DNA from: Reticulitermes lucifugus | Lineage: Eukaryota > Arthropoda > Insecta > Blattodea > Rhinotermitidae | NCBI GenBank assembly: GCA_026260175.1 | Contig: JAKCWW010000184.1 | Coordinates: forward strand, 62,001-126,000 | Length of the DNA stretch: 64,000 bases | Reading direction: 5' to 3' | Notes under the pieces: generated by a model | What the model saw: only the letters and a program-made list of their open reading frames with translations | Databases searched by the model: none | What the model was told of the DNA's origin: nothing | Part shown: positions 11,310 through 24,153 of the stretch, piece after piece | How the letters are laid out: each line of letters begins with the position of its first letter | Numbering within the stretch: position 1 is the first letter of the stretch | Translations under genes and position numbers: made by a program

Positions 11310-11995
11310 AATATCAAAATTCTCATTTTTCCGTAAAAGTAAAGCTGTACATATCGTTATAAGTTAGTGCTACAAATTAAATAAATTCGTACAATTGTCT
11401 AACACAACAGCAGTTGTTATGCAAATGTATATTCAAGTTGAGCAGCTCAGGTTTACAAACCAGCTCGTTGTGTTAGACGGTTATACCAATCGGTTTAATT
11501 TGATTTCCAACACAACGGGATGCAAAACATCGAAGTTGCAGTACAATTTCTGCACACAATGCACCTGCAGTGTAATGTACAAACAAGTAGACTTCTCTTC
11601 AAATTCTACGCGTGATTACAAACATACACTAATGTTGATGAAAAATGTCTCTTGAAACCGGAGAATATTCCTACGGAAAATCGCCGTTGCCAGTAACGAA
11701 ATGAAGAGTTATGGCTGTTGTAATCGTATTATTACAGACTGCTCAATAATACTTATTAATAAACAGACCATTAGAAGTAGTACGATATATGGTTCTTACT
11801 AGATCAGAGTAAACAAACCCTTAGCTAAAATTCAGCAGGGGAAACCTTCAAGTTTGTCTGTAATTTACTTAGTTATATAGCTCTGTTACTTCAGGTACTG
11901 AATTTGAAAATTGGAGCCCCCTCTCCTCCAAACACACACAAACACACACTGTGAAGATTTTATTATCTCATATCCCTTATTTGTAAATTGAAAGA
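11310..11995. other. Unannotated block, possibly LINE body at right end
   Basis: Contains an 86-codon plus-strand frame (11395-11655) with no recognised domain. The last 60 bases before 12000 may belong to the LINE remnant that ends at 12066. Confidence 0.3.
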
Positions 11996-11999
11996 GGAA

Positions 12000-12085
12000 G
12001 CACTAGATCGCACCCTGTGGAGAACTCGCTTTGGAAGAGGTTACGGACCTGTCGTATGACACTACAGAATGAATGAATGAATGAA
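12000..12085 (+). pseudogene. LINE C-terminal tip with GAAT tail
   Basis: Frame from 12000 reads ALDRTLWRTRFGRGYGPVV then a stop at 12057-12059. I recognise W-R-T-R-F-G-R-G-Y-G-P-V as the terminal segment of an insect LINE reverse transcriptase protein. It is followed at once by (GAAT)n from 12067 to 12085, consistent with an RTE-type 3' end, which often finishes in a short tandem repeat. The element is strongly 5'-truncated. It differs from the family at 4.6 and 53 kb. Confidence 0.65.
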
Positions 12086-12089
12086 TTAC

Positions 12090-13800
12090 TACTTTTTTTT
12101 AGATCGAACAACAGTCTGTATCTATGATTTTATGCAACAACCACTACATTTCAAACAACCACATATATACACACACTCAAATAATAAGTGTATGAATTAT
12201 AGGTGTTTGTTTATCTGTGTGTGTGTGTGTGTGTGTGTGTGCTTGCGTGCACACACAACGTTTGTCAAACGTGGCGCTAGCGTCGCTTTTGATTACAACA
12301 CTTCTTTCGTTGTAATTTACGTACAATTTTACCAGGTAGAAATTACACCCAAAAAAATTCAGAATTTTCATGCTAAGATTAATTATTATATTTTAAAATG
12401 GTATCTCGTAGTTGACAAAAGTAAAGCATTGAAATGAAATTAAATTCTTTGCTAAGATGTCCTTACGTCACAAAACATGAACTCTGACGATGCCTCACAT
12501 AAATATTTCACTTTCTTTTTGTTGCTTAGTTTACACGACTGTATTTTCTAATGAAGGCATTATATGCCATTGCAATCAAGACTCCAAAAACAAGAACTAC
12601 CTATTCCATTACACTGAATACACCACGAGTGCTTTTGTTTGTGACGCTGGTAATTATGTTGTGCAGCTCTTTTTCAGTCTATCATCCTACCGTTATTTGT
12701 TTCCTTATTTCTTTCACGCTATACGTCTTTTCATCTTTATTTATTTACTTCTACGCTTCATTTCTTTGGGCCTGATTGCTATTCTTTTTGCTCTTGTTTT
12801 CCTTTCTTTATTCTCTATGCGCTACTTCAATTTAGTTGTCCCGAACGGTTTAACGACAATTAGAGTAGGGAAGAACAGACAGGGGAGGGTTGTTCACAAT
12901 CAAACATGATACGAAATCTGGCGGAAACCACTGCGGTGCACTGAGGACGACGCTGTTCCTTGGCGAACGTAAGCTCCAAATATAAATTATTTCAGTACCT
13001 GCGGTCGGTGGGTTCTGAGGTTCAAGCTGGAATGTTGCTTGTGTCGTACATCCAGTGGCTAGCGGTTTACGAAATTTACACATTTTCTCATTCCCAGAAA
13101 CCAATTATAATTAGGAACTCAAATATTACATGAGAAGTAAATTAAAGCTTTGGACTTCCAGAATGCCTCACTCGAATCACAGTGTGCGTTCCAAGACAGT
13201 AAAAATAGTAATAAGGCACAAAATATAATGAGCTAATACGAAGTTTTCTCCAAAAGATGACATATTTTCCTGTGGCTAATACCATAAATACATTAAAATT
13301 TTATATTTGTCATATTCCTATATTATTACTCGCTCGTATGGATTCATTTCACAGCAAAACTGGGACGTTAAATTTAGAGAATTTTGTCATATATTAAACC
13401 AACACATGAAATTTTTAATTGAAAATTCAACGAAAAATTTGTTGTTTTCCATTTGTAAATATGGTTTCCACACACACATCACTTCCACTGGACCACTATT
13501 TACATCTCTTATGTTGCACTTAGAATCATAGTTTTACTGAATATGCACGCTGTAATAATTTCGGAAAAAATAGAGACTTCAATAGCTCCTGAAGCGTCGA
13601 TACTCCTCATTGAGGTTTGTTGCTTGTATCTTTTGGTCATCGCCTGAAACAGTGCCCTACCAGTGCTCCATATCCCTGGACCACGACACATATATAGTCA
13701 ATTATAAACCTCGCGATATTTTTTGTTTATTAAATCAAAATAAAATATATTGCTTATCATTTTAAGAAACTACATGTATATAAATCAAACATAAAGCAAT
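12090..13800. other. Unannotated block with TG microsatellite
   Basis: A (TG)13 run spans 12216-12241. The longest frame in the window (12490-12909, plus, 139 codons) is here. It is rich in Phe, Leu and Ile with T-rich DNA, carries no recognisable domain, and its third-position composition does not differ visibly from its surroundings, so I do not call a gene. Confidence 0.4.
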
Positions 13801-13805
13801 CCCAT

Positions 13806-14097
13806 TACAGGCCTGGACAGGCCCTTAGGGTTCCAGGAGGTTGAGACTCCCAGATTTCTAGACAATCGGCACATGAAGGTGGTAAGGTCGTCAGCCCTAC
13901 GTACCGGCCGCCTTTACCCCACCAGGAAATATTCCTGGTACTCATTTCAGTTACAGGCAGAGTCGACCCCAGGGCCGTAGTGTGGCAGGAAGGTTTATGT
14001 CACTGAAAAATTCCAATGACACCATCGGGAATCGAAACCACGACCTGCCGGCTTGTAGCGCAGTGCCTCAACCAAACGTGCCACCGCGTGTCCCCAC
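13806..14097 (-). repeat. SINE family B copy 1, near full length
   Basis: The minus strand begins with a tRNA-like head: A-box-like GGCACGTTTGGTTGAGGC and B box GGTTTCGATTCCC. The body contains GTCATTGGAATTTTTCAGTG, a GGGTCGACTC patch and GTAAAGGCGGCCGGTACG. It ends near AGGCCTGTAATGGG. The same landmarks occur in order on the plus strand at 53412-53675. This copy has the better preserved head. Confidence 0.75.
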
Positions 14098-14099
14098 GT

Positions 14100-14595
14100 G
14101 TATATGTATGTATATATACACTATTCGTTAATACTGCTAAGAATGATCAAATAATCAACGGTGAAGGTGACAGGATATAATCTACTGCAGGGTTTTGAAA
14201 ATTTACCCTGTCTATTATTGACCTTCTCTGCCAACAAATTTCAACACAGTAAAATCGAAATAACTGTTACCATACCACAGTCGCCAATGTAAACTACAGT
14301 CAAACTTGCAAGAAAGCATCACGTAATCCGCTGACAATTCTAACCACTTGTCTTTGTAATACGTTTCACAAGTCTATGGAATTAAAAAAAACACGCAGAA
14401 TATAAGTGAAAACAGTATAATAGCAAGAGAATGTTAGATGGAAAAGTGCTACGGTTTTTGTAATTTTTTCTTTTCTGCGCCATTTGTTCTGTTAACATCA
14501 TAAAAAACTAAACAGAACAGAAAACCGCAGGTGGTACAGACTTGCTAAATACGAATTAACAACCAACTGCTCTATCTCATTTTTTGATTTGTACA

Positions 14596-14626
<31 letters not shown>

Positions 14627-17600
14627 GAACACACACTCAGATGTGTTCACCTTCCTGTAAGAAGTACAATGTTACGATGAGCAACATAACACGCTAACAC
14701 TGACTAACTCCATCTTGTAAATAAGAGTGGGAGGCATTACAATGTGACCAGCACAATTGTACTGCTTGTCTACGAGTATACTTGACAGAGTACAGCGCGG
14801 TGGTGCTGGGAATCGGAACTATGCAGACGGTTTTAATCTCTGAAGCATTATAACATTCAAGGCATAAAACGAGCTGATTTCTAAAACATGCTCGGAATAA
14901 ATGCGGTCACGGCAGAGTAACATACTTCCACATGCAGAAGTCTGACACTGTCTTGAAATATGACGATTTGGATTGTGACAATGTATATTTTGGTAGACAA
15001 GTGTACACTTTTCTAATGTACCTGCTGAATCCATCTTTAGGATAAAATACATTACACCTCTAAGACACCAAAGAAAAAATAATATTCAGTCACTGTCGTT
15101 TGAACCTAACATATCACAAGATATTCTCTACAAAAATAAAACCCAACAATTCATTACCGCTGTCACAAAAGTCCCGCTTTGTGCCCTGTCCAGAACCAGT
15201 TCACTCCAGTGCAACACTTCACACATTTCTCCAGCGCTCATCAATATATGAATAAACATAAACAGAATTTCGACTTCAGTCGCTCCAGTAAACTGAAAAT
15301 CGTGCTGTTCTCCAGACTCTCTGAATATGATCACACTTTCATTCCGTTTGACTCCGCATAACCACTGATTCTGATATAAAATTGATACACTTAGAGATAA
15401 TCAGATTTGTACCCTATTGAGAGAAAGTATTAATCACTGTACACTCGAGACGAAAAATATGTTCCCAAATTCGTCACAGAAATATGCATACATGGTAGCA
15501 ACAGGCAATGAATATGCTTTCTTTATTTTAAGGAAATTATAAATTGAAAGTTAAAGCTAAATTGTAGAGTCTTCACATTGTTGACATTCACTTCAAAATT
15601 TTAAGTTCCCCCAAACAATTAAGAAACTCGCTTTCGATGGAGAAGTGATGGTGAAATTAAACTGGGGCAAGTTTTAAATTTTAATTAATAATACACGATT
15701 TCGTTAATATTTAATTTTAAATTAATTACAGTTTCATTACAATCGATGAAGTATCACGTCTGCGGACTTACATAAGAAACGAACTGAAAGTTTATCGCAC
15801 GCAAATTTAAAACATTAAGGCGCGGATATTACCACATCTAGATACTAATGACTTCAACAGACTCTTTCTACGTATCTTGAAATACCTCCGTCTTTCTGTC
15901 TGTTCACCCATGCTGTACCAAGGAGATTGGATCTCACCTCTCTATCAATTCCTCATCGACGTAATTCAAGAAGCGATATAACCTGAGCCCAGTGCGTCAC
16001 GGAGCTCGGATACTCTGAGAAAAAGACGCTACGCTTAGGGTTATGGTAAATGTGCAACAGGAGTGCCTAATCCAAAAAAGGGAGGAAACTAGACTGCCAA
16101 CATTTTCTACGTGACACATCTGTTCACAGTTTTATGCATTCACATAAGCTTTTAAAAGTAACATATTAAAAAAATAGCTTTAGTAATATTTAAATTACAA
16201 ATCGAAAGCATTAACATGCTACTGAAAGCGACATTTCAGAAATACCATTGTGTACACGTAATGAGGGTTTACTGCTGCTACCAATAATTGTGCTGTTTCT
16301 ATTGGCACGGTAAATTGTTTTATACCAAGACAATATTTGAGTGACAGTTATTTTTTCAAAGGTTTCTATGTGTCCTCATGTTCAAATAAAAAATGTATAT
16401 GTGCGTGTGTGCATATAAGGCACAACTCTTATGAACACCAAGATGCGAGCATCTGCGTGATTAATACTTCTCGCAAGAGACCTAAGCAAAGTATTGTGGT
16501 CCTACAGAATGGTAATTGTTGGGACAAGTTCAGAGATAAATTTGGAATCGCGCTTTAACACTACGCCCTGAATTAAGTGAAATGTTTAAATATTGAGGTA
16601 CAGTTCGACATTATTCACGACAAAAGAAAGCTTTCTTAAGGGAAACATTTCACCATGGAGTTTAATTCAACGTTTACAGGGACAATATTTCTAACAAGTG
16701 GCTTCTGTGACAGTATTTTAGTATACGTGATTCGTTATTCGCATTCCCATAACGATCCAACCACCATCTCAGAGCTGACAGCTGCCACGAATTATCTTCC
16801 AGATTAGTGGTCTGAACTTTCTGTGATTCAAAGATCTAACAACGCATGTCCGTCGTTCAGTTTTTAAATTACAATTATCGTTATGCTGTCACTAACTAAG
16901 AGTTTAGAGTGAAGTTTGGTACATAACTGAAAACACACCGACGCGTTTGTTACAATTTGTTGAAGCTTAGAAGCAGTAGTAAACGTACACGGACCTTATA
17001 TTAATATTATGGAATGACAGCCCATTTTTTAGCCCCCACTCCTCAGTTATTATTCATCATATTTTCCAGTCTTATGCCAATCTTTGCCATCTCACGGTCC
17101 CTAGTAATTTTCTGACATCTCTTGTCACAGCTTGTGTACGAGTATAGATGTCCTAGGGCTTCCTTATTAGTTGACTACCATACACACATTCTTCTAAAAT
17201 TTTCCTTGGTGTTGTTGATCCACACATCCCGCAGGTTTGTCCAGCCCATTCCCGTCTTCTGGGATGAACACGTGTTCACAAATCTATGTCCGTATACAGA
17301 TGATATGTGTAACTGATAATTTTGTTAATAAACTGGAAGGCATAGGCAGTGAATGTGAAGGCTGGGCCAGGTCGACCGACACGCCGTAGCTGCAGAGATT
17401 AATGACGTCATCAACCGCAATCTTCCCAACTCTCAGCGGTGTGTCTGTCTAGGTCCGACGACAGCCTCCTTTCTCTTCCAGTCTCTCTTCTTCGCACATG
17501 ATATTGATACAGAAATCGGGAAGGAGTCAAGAGAAAACGAGAAAAAGTAAAAATATATTTATAAACCGATTACTCCACAAAACTAAGGCCAAAGAATATT

Positions 17601-18525
17601 TCGTTTTCGCCACACACCGTAGTGCGCACTAAGGTCGCAGCAGTCAAAATTTGAATAAGGGTAGAAACTTTTACAAGCACAAACAGCAAATTATTCTGCT
17701 GAATCTTTGGTTTTTTCAGCTTTATACCGATATACATTTAACTTCTTTACTATAAACGCAGTCCGTCTAAAGCTTTAACCATGCTCCGCGTCACTGGGTG
17801 ATTGGTGCAAGGATTTTCGATAAAGCGTAGTGGTCCAGTCTTCAAGAGTCGAAAAGTCCGGACATTTGGACGCTTCGTGAAGAGATCAGTACGCTGTTCG
17901 GAACGTCTGGCACAATCACACAGTGACGCGAGCGTCGCGTCTTCTAGTAAGTAGAAGAAGACAGCACTCAACGCTAAACACTGGCATTTTAAGCTTATTT
18001 CTATGTGTCTCTTATGTCACACATTAATTCGTTTTCTCTTAATATATTAATTACAATTTAATAACATATATGATATTTTTATGACTCTGGAGGCAGAAGC
18101 GTTGACCATTTGCAATGGAATTTCACTCCAAATATCTTCGCATTATCAAAAAATGTCTTTATTGATATTAAAAATATTTATGAATCAGAGTTTTAAAGGT
18201 GCAGTAAATCTACTGATTCTGATCCACACAAAAATAAGACAATGCATTACCGTGCTGAAAGAGCTTAATAGCATGCCTCTTGTAGTTACCGTTTCACCTT
18301 TTTTTTTGCATGTACTTTCTCATTCATACTGATGGCCCAGCAGAAAAATGCTGTATACATAACACATCTAAAACGTTTGCACAGGATCATTCATTGTGCA
18401 CATAAAAAGAGTTCTTTGGACGAGTCACACGTTTGACTACTGTGGTAACATTACAGAACATTTCTCGGTAGTCACAGTAATTATTTGCAGCCTCCATAAC
18501 GACGCTGTCAGTAACGCATAATACA
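14100..18525. other. Unannotated block
   Basis: No confident feature. A (TA)n tract lies at 14593-14626. A full CRE-type octamer TGACGTCA occurs at about 17403 but with no gene to attach it to. On the minus strand 17243-17031 reads as a coding-like string ending CDKRCQKITRDREMAKIGIR with one internal stop; it may be a retroelement remnant. A 73-codon minus-strand frame at 17750-17971 sits in locally GC-richer DNA and is unrecognised. Confidence 0.4.
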
Positions 18526-18528
18526 CAT

Positions 18529-18822
18529 GGGCCATGCCATGGCTTAGGCGGTTAGTCGCCGGCCTCTCACCGCGGAGGCCCGGGTTCGATTATGGGTTAG
18601 TCCATGTGGGATTTGTGATGGACAAAGTGGCACTGGGACAGGTTTTTCCCCCGAGTACTTCAGTTTTCCCCTGTCAATTTCATTCCACTAGTGATCCATT
18701 ACTTGGAAAAATAAAAATAAACTGATCATATTTCTCTTCATCTTCATCACAAGGGTTGCACAATATGCCTTAAGGCTGCGGTGCGTCCGTAGCTTCTGCT
18801 GCGGGGCCCTTCTCACAAAACA
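18529..18822 (+). repeat. SINE family C copy, full length
   Basis: tRNA-like head: A-box-like GGCTTAGGCGGTTAGTCGC and B box GGGTTCGATTATG. The body is GTCCATGTGGGATTTGTGAT, then TTTTCCCCTGTCAATTTCAT, TTCATCTTCATCACAAGGGT and the 3' end GCTTCTGCTGCGGGGCCC. The copy at 26854-27145 is colinear on the other strand. Chance translations of this SINE appear as spurious proteins in insect annotations, so the 63-codon frame over it should not be called a gene. Confidence 0.85.
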
Positions 18823-18824
18823 AG

Positions 18825-21035
18825 TATAATGCGTAGTGTTGAACAGCTGGATAATAACGAAAACTTCATTTGAAATAACTTGTAAACACTCGGAACTCGC
18901 TTTGAGAGTGAGATAACTACTAAATATATCACCAGTTTAGTCTATACGGCCAATATGCGGAACGGAAAATTTCTACAAGATAAAAGTGTTACAGCCCGAG
19001 GCAACTTATTCGTTGCCATAATTACTAATCGATTTCTTCTTCCTTCCTTATTGCATACCCAACGAGAAAATTTAGCATACTAATAAATGGGATCAAAAGA
19101 AAAAATACATATGAAACAAGATTACAATATACAGTCAACGATAAATAGAGGGCCATAAGTATCCATATTATCCAAACTTACGGATATACCTTTAGCAATC
19201 CCTTGCTATTTTTTATAATTTTTATAAAGATGTTACATATTTTCGTAGGTAATGATAGTCATCTAATTTTTTAATGCTTCTGAAATAGAAATATCCCGAA
19301 GATGGTGCTAACAAACGTTTGCGGACAGATACAGGGGCTCCTGTCTAAACCACCGCAATATTTCTGTGGCTATCTCATCTTTTGCCTTGAAACGTCTCGG
19401 CTCAAGCATTTCCTGTACATAAACATCGACCGTAGCAGCCGGCAATTTGTAAGAAAGTCTTCCAAGACTAAGTGTTACTGCACAAACGTGATTTCTTTCC
19501 TCCCCAGTCATTGACGACAAGACCAGGAATTCGATTGAATTTTTCCTTCCCCTTTTGTACCTTATAAGGTCTATAGACCTAAAAATTCATGGTTTCTCTG
19601 CTATAAAGGACTGAATCACTGCTGCCTTCCGAAGTTGTATGGTGGTATAAGAAAAGCAATTTGGATAACTTCCCTCACACGGCAACAACCGCACTGACTC
19701 TCTAAACCGCCATTTTCTGAAGCTTATCTTGACTGCAGGACGAGAAAATGGCACTTTGAGACTTGACTTGCACCTCCTTCTCCAGTTCGCTGCACTCTGT
19801 AGATCAGTATCTAATAAATTCCAAGCATCACTTCACAGCAACACAGAGCACAGGCTCTGGCCTTATCCAACAAAGAGATAATAGTCACGGTTAATAAAGC
19901 GAATCTTCTCGAAACAGAACGTTCGTGTCTTGTTCCTGTTTCGGCTTTCTTACATTGGATGCGTGGATTTTCAGTGCACCGCAGTACAAAACGAAAATGT
20001 TCTAATTGTTTCCTTGGCCATTCTTTTTGAACCAAAATATATTAGCCTAATTTCTCTAACGTCAGGGAGTGTCTTCAATTAAGATGCGACACGGGAAAAA
20101 TTTCTTTCCATTATACACTCTATAATTTGAATTAAATTCCACGAAATTAATGTGTCACTATTTCAGGCGCGGCCCATAAAAGCCATTAGTCTCGTTTTGA
20201 ACATCTTGTTTACACTGTCCATAGAAATATATAAATTATAAGAAACCAAAAACAACGTAGAAGACGTAGATACAAAGATTAAACTCTAAATTTATGTGTA
20301 TGGGGGGGGGGAACTGTGATTTCAAAAAATAGGGGCTACTAATGCAACAAATAGTAAACAATTTACACAAAACAAGTAACTAAGAATTATTACTAGGAAC
20401 TACCACGTAAGATCTGTAATGTAATTAACATAAAATAAAAAATCATTATTCGGCAACTTCAACTGCTGTCACAAATCTTGGAGCAAAATTTATGTAACAC
20501 GAGGGAAATGACTGAAGCTGTCAGACTGATTTATGACTAGTGCAAAATGTAAACTTATTCCAATAATAATATTACCACAATTGTATTTACTCTCTTTTTC
20601 CAAAATGTAAACTCTATAAACTGCAACCTTAATTTAACATCAATTCACTTACAGAAATATCGCTCATCTGATTTTCGATGAGACTACGTTGCACCTGAGA
20701 TAAAATTATCTTTCATAATTTCCAAATGTCACTACGTAAGGTGAATGTAGGTTACCACAGACTAAACTGTACACATGACCGACAGTTAAGTTTATTGAAC
20801 AGACGCTACATTTCTAGATTGGACAGATTTCTAACAAACCTAACCACCTTAAAGTTATTTAGATTAATCCTAAATTAGTGTATGCATCTAGTAGGAAGAC
20901 ATATCCTGTGAAATAATGTTACGTCATTACCATTATTGTTATTGTTATTATGATCATAATTATCTTCAAGGACTCCATTCTTCGTTGCTGTTTTTGTAAC
21001 TTGTTTCACGGCTCTTCAATTAGCACCTAAAATAT
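18825..21035. other. Unannotated block
   Basis: No gene recognised. At 19290-19325 CCGAAGATGG, CAAACGTTT and GCGGA give a weak plus-strand hammerhead resemblance. A run of ten G lies at 20302-20311. The two 70-codon frames at 19302-19520 are on opposite strands of the same DNA, and neither has a motif. Confidence 0.4.
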
Positions 21036-21037
21036 TT

Positions 21038-21308
21038 GAATAAGGGTAAAGGCAAAGTTGTTCCTCTCCAGGCCATGAAGGCATGTGGAAAAATGAAGGT
21101 ATAGCTCCACTCATTCTTAAACTGAGATTCCCGCCCTAGATCCTTTGTCCCAGGTGTCAACTGAATAGGAAGCATGATGGGTCCCAATGTTGGTCTGTGA
21201 ATTTTAAGGAATAGAAAGATCTCTTGCTCTTTCCGAAAGTCCAACCACGATTTGTAAGTCGTCTGGTCCGTAACCTGGTCAGTATACCTATTACGCTATT
21301 ACGGCTTC
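21038..21308 (-). repeat. SINE family A copy, diverged
   Basis: Plus strand begins GGGTAAAGGCAAAG (the reversed TTTACC tail), then GGCCATGAAGGCATGTGG and GGTATAGCTCCACTCATTCT. The centre is badly diverged. The right end (ACCTATTACGCTATTACGGC) corresponds to the tRNA-like 5' head. It is one of the older copies in the window. Confidence 0.6.
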
Positions 21309-21309
21309 C

Positions 21310-23355
21310 ATAAATAGAACATGTAATTTTAATACAAAAATAAGTACCTGTAAAGTATACTAAGGCATAACTGCCTTATTCCCCACAACCCTCAAAAGCA
21401 AGTTTCAAAAAAATTCCTTTTTCCTTCTACTGGAAAAGAGGGATTGTTATAGCCAAATTTAATTTTTGTTCCTATAAATTAAAGTACAAGCAGTACGGAC
21501 ACAGTGTTACTATCAGAAGCAGATGTGACCTTTGTAGTTCCTAAAACCAAAATATCCAGATTGTGTAAACGCTATAACTTTATTTCTATTTCACATTTTT
21601 AAAATATTACAAATTCAGTTCTCAATTCTGGTTATTTTGAATAATGTCTCTGCATCTTCTAGGCCTGCCAAAAGTAGACTACATTATTTCCGTACAGGAT
21701 ACGGCTTAGCAGTAGGATCACACGGTACTTGAAGCTAAACAGATTGATGGATGTACCGTGAGACGCATAATCAGGTGTCGTTACAGTCTCCCATACTTCG
21801 TCAGGACTTTTTTCGTGGCACACAAAGGACATAGAGATTTCTCTGCGTCACAAAAAAAAACAGACTTAGTGACACTAAGGTCAAAACTTTGCATTATAAA
21901 GGTGGGGAAAAGGGATGAAAATTCGCCGGTATGGTGAGCTTACTCACACCATTGTGCATCGGTTTGCATGTAGGTACGAGTTTCGAGTTAAGCCTTGCAA
22001 CATGACTTTACGTGCAACAGTTTCAACAAGAACAGACTTCATCATCATTCTTTGCGACTCTCACGAAAGTTACACCACTAAATTGTTCTTCTGCTTTTAT
22101 GTTAAAACTCTCAGTTATGGAATGAATTTTGACACCTACAGTGTTTCAGTCTATAAGGTAACAAGAAATGCAACTTCGTAAAGTTTTGTAAACTGTTTTA
22201 GCTACTGGATTACGAGTGCATTAAGTTTACTAGATACGACTTCTATGAGTGTCGCATGTTACAGTTATTGTGACCGTTAAATCCTAAACGCCTGACATGG
22301 ATCCAAATATTTTTAAAGTAAGTTCCTCCGTCATGGTAAAAACCCCATACCTCCATTACGAAAATAACTGGTTAATAATGTTGACGAAAGGAAAATTATG
22401 TTTATTTCATACACGTTACGGAAAAATGCACAGTTTCGTAATGTTTTAGCAGGTGGTACACATAATAACCATTGTGCCTTAAACTGTTCCAGCACAGTTA
22501 TAACATGCTTCATACTAAATTTGCATGTACGTCTGTTAAAACTCCGTATACAATTCTATAAGTTTGCCTCTAGTCATTTATTAAATATCGCCTTGGTACC
22601 GAATATTAATCCTTTGAAGATTTGAATTTATACACGTAACAATTAAAACTGAGTTATATCCTAAAAGGGAATAACCCGCACATTCATTATGAATATTAAA
22701 TGACTAATGCTGCTTATATAAATAATTGCTGTTTATAATGGGCTTTATTGAAGGCACACAAATACGCTCCGTGTGTGAAATACAAAAGCTTTAAGCATTA
22801 ACGCAGGCAATAGGCCTGCAGAGGGAAACACAGATAGGCCTACGTTTTTGAATGTTAAAGCAAGTGATACACAGTGTTACTACGGGGCTTTAAATGAAGC
22901 TCAAATTTAGGGCTGCAGCCAACTCTAAATATTTCCCCTGACAAATAGGTTGTTAGTGAAAATGGTGCGGAGCCTGACGCCTCCATCTTCAGGTTAGATG
23001 AGGCCTTAATTATACCACGACGACAAAGGCGACAGATGACCCCAAAAGTTTGGTAACCACCAGAATACACGGTGTCATAAGCCAGAAGGCAATATTTACC
23101 ATAAGGCCTCTTCTAGGTTGTAAAGAATACCACTAGTGCAGCGTAAAAACATACTGAACAGACAAAAAGAATTAGAAAAATATTTCACAAGTCATGATAA
23201 AGTTTAACTAGTAATACAAAAATTATCTTTGACAGCTTTGTATTCTAAAGCACACTACATACAACTACATGTTTTATGATCCCTCTCAGGTTCCCATAAA
23301 TTACTCGAACAACAGATATCCATATACTTAATATTGTTTTCACCGTGCATCTTGT
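21310..23355. other. Unannotated block
   Basis: No gene recognised. The segment at 22449-22490 (GGTACACATAATAACCATTG and following) closely resembles 41567-41605, suggesting an uncharacterised dispersed repeat. On the minus strand at 22970-23000 CCTGAAGATGG is followed by a four-pair stem but GCAC in place of GAAA, so it is not called as a ribozyme. Confidence 0.4.
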
Positions 23356-23358
23356 ATA

Positions 23359-23560
23359 TATTAAAAACAAGACCAACTAGATGCACAATCACTATTAAAA
23401 AACTTTAATAGTAGTATTACATTAAACCCGACACGCATTTTAATGTAGTATACCCCTGAAGATGGTCAGGTACCTAACCAAAACATGTCGGGTTTAATGT
23501 TATACTACTATTAAAGTTTTTTAATAGTGATTGTGCATCTAGTTGGTCTTGTTTTTAATA
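23359..23560. mobile_element. Foldback element with hammerhead-like loop
   Basis: Two 75-base inverted arms, 23359-23433 and 23486-23560, differ at a single position by hand comparison (ATTAC against ATAAC). The 52-base loop carries a plus-strand hammerhead-like motif. The arms begin TGTCGGGTTTAAT on the loop side, four bases before the predicted cleavage point. The near identity means a recent duplication, gene conversion, or an inverted-chimera assembly artefact. Confidence 0.7.
23452..23493 (+). ncRNA. Hammerhead-ribozyme-like motif
   Basis: Stem I ACCC; intact core CTGAAGA at 23456-23462; stem II GGT-C-AGG with CCT-A-ACC; then AAAAC in place of GAAAC; self-complementary ACATGT as stem III; cleavage base C; and GGGT closing stem I. 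The G-to-A change in the GAAA element would be expected to cripple catalysis. All other elements sit where a type I hammerhead needs them. Confidence 0.5.
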
Positions 23561-24153
23561 GATATCAATGTGTTTCCTTTCAACTTATAGCGTTCAATCT
23601 TTTCAGCGTAACCAGCAAACCAGACGTGACGAAAGCCTACGCCATTAAACAATGAAAATAAACACATTAAGAAACAGAAGACGTGAGGTGAGCCCCTCTG
23701 TTTCACTCCATTGTCCATCACTCGCCCGCTAGCCCGTGGCGAAAGAGAAACTCCCGTAAGCACATAGAATACCAAACAACGTTCTTTGTTGAAAAGGGAA
23801 CAATTACTCGCTTCTGTCTTTCAAAATGAAAATAACATGTACGCCACAGCATTCAGTTCTTAAAGCAGATAACACAGACGTATTTATGCGATATATTATT
23901 GTTACATAACTAAAAGTGCAGAAGGAAGATAGAATTGTAATTGTAGCAATTTTTTTACTGCACTTGTGTGCTACAAATTCACTTTAGAAGCCTGCACAAT
24001 TAACGATCTGAACTAGAAAGATTGTGAAATTAGTTAAGTTACTTATCTCCGGCTGCCATAATTTATTATTGTGTTCTATTTTACAAAGCACTCTCTATAT
24101 TAAGAGTCTAGAGCGTCGGCGGTACGTTGGCAGGAGAAGGTTAAGTCTAACGC

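Noticed and set aside
12216-12241. TG run as a Z-DNA regulatory site
   Set aside because: An ordinary dinucleotide microsatellite; no regulatory context.
12490-12909. Longest ATG frame (139 codons) as a membrane protein gene
   Set aside because: Phe/Leu/Ile richness follows from T-rich DNA; no recognisable domain, splice context or composition shift.
17403-17410. CRE palindrome TGACGTCA as a promoter element
   Set aside because: An isolated octamer with no gene, start site or other elements nearby.
18534-18725. 63-codon plus-strand protein
   Set aside because: It is the chance translation of a SINE C copy.
22970-23000. Hammerhead-like motif on the minus strand
   Set aside because: The core and a four-pair stem are present, but GCAC replaces GAAA and no stem III or stem I is evident.
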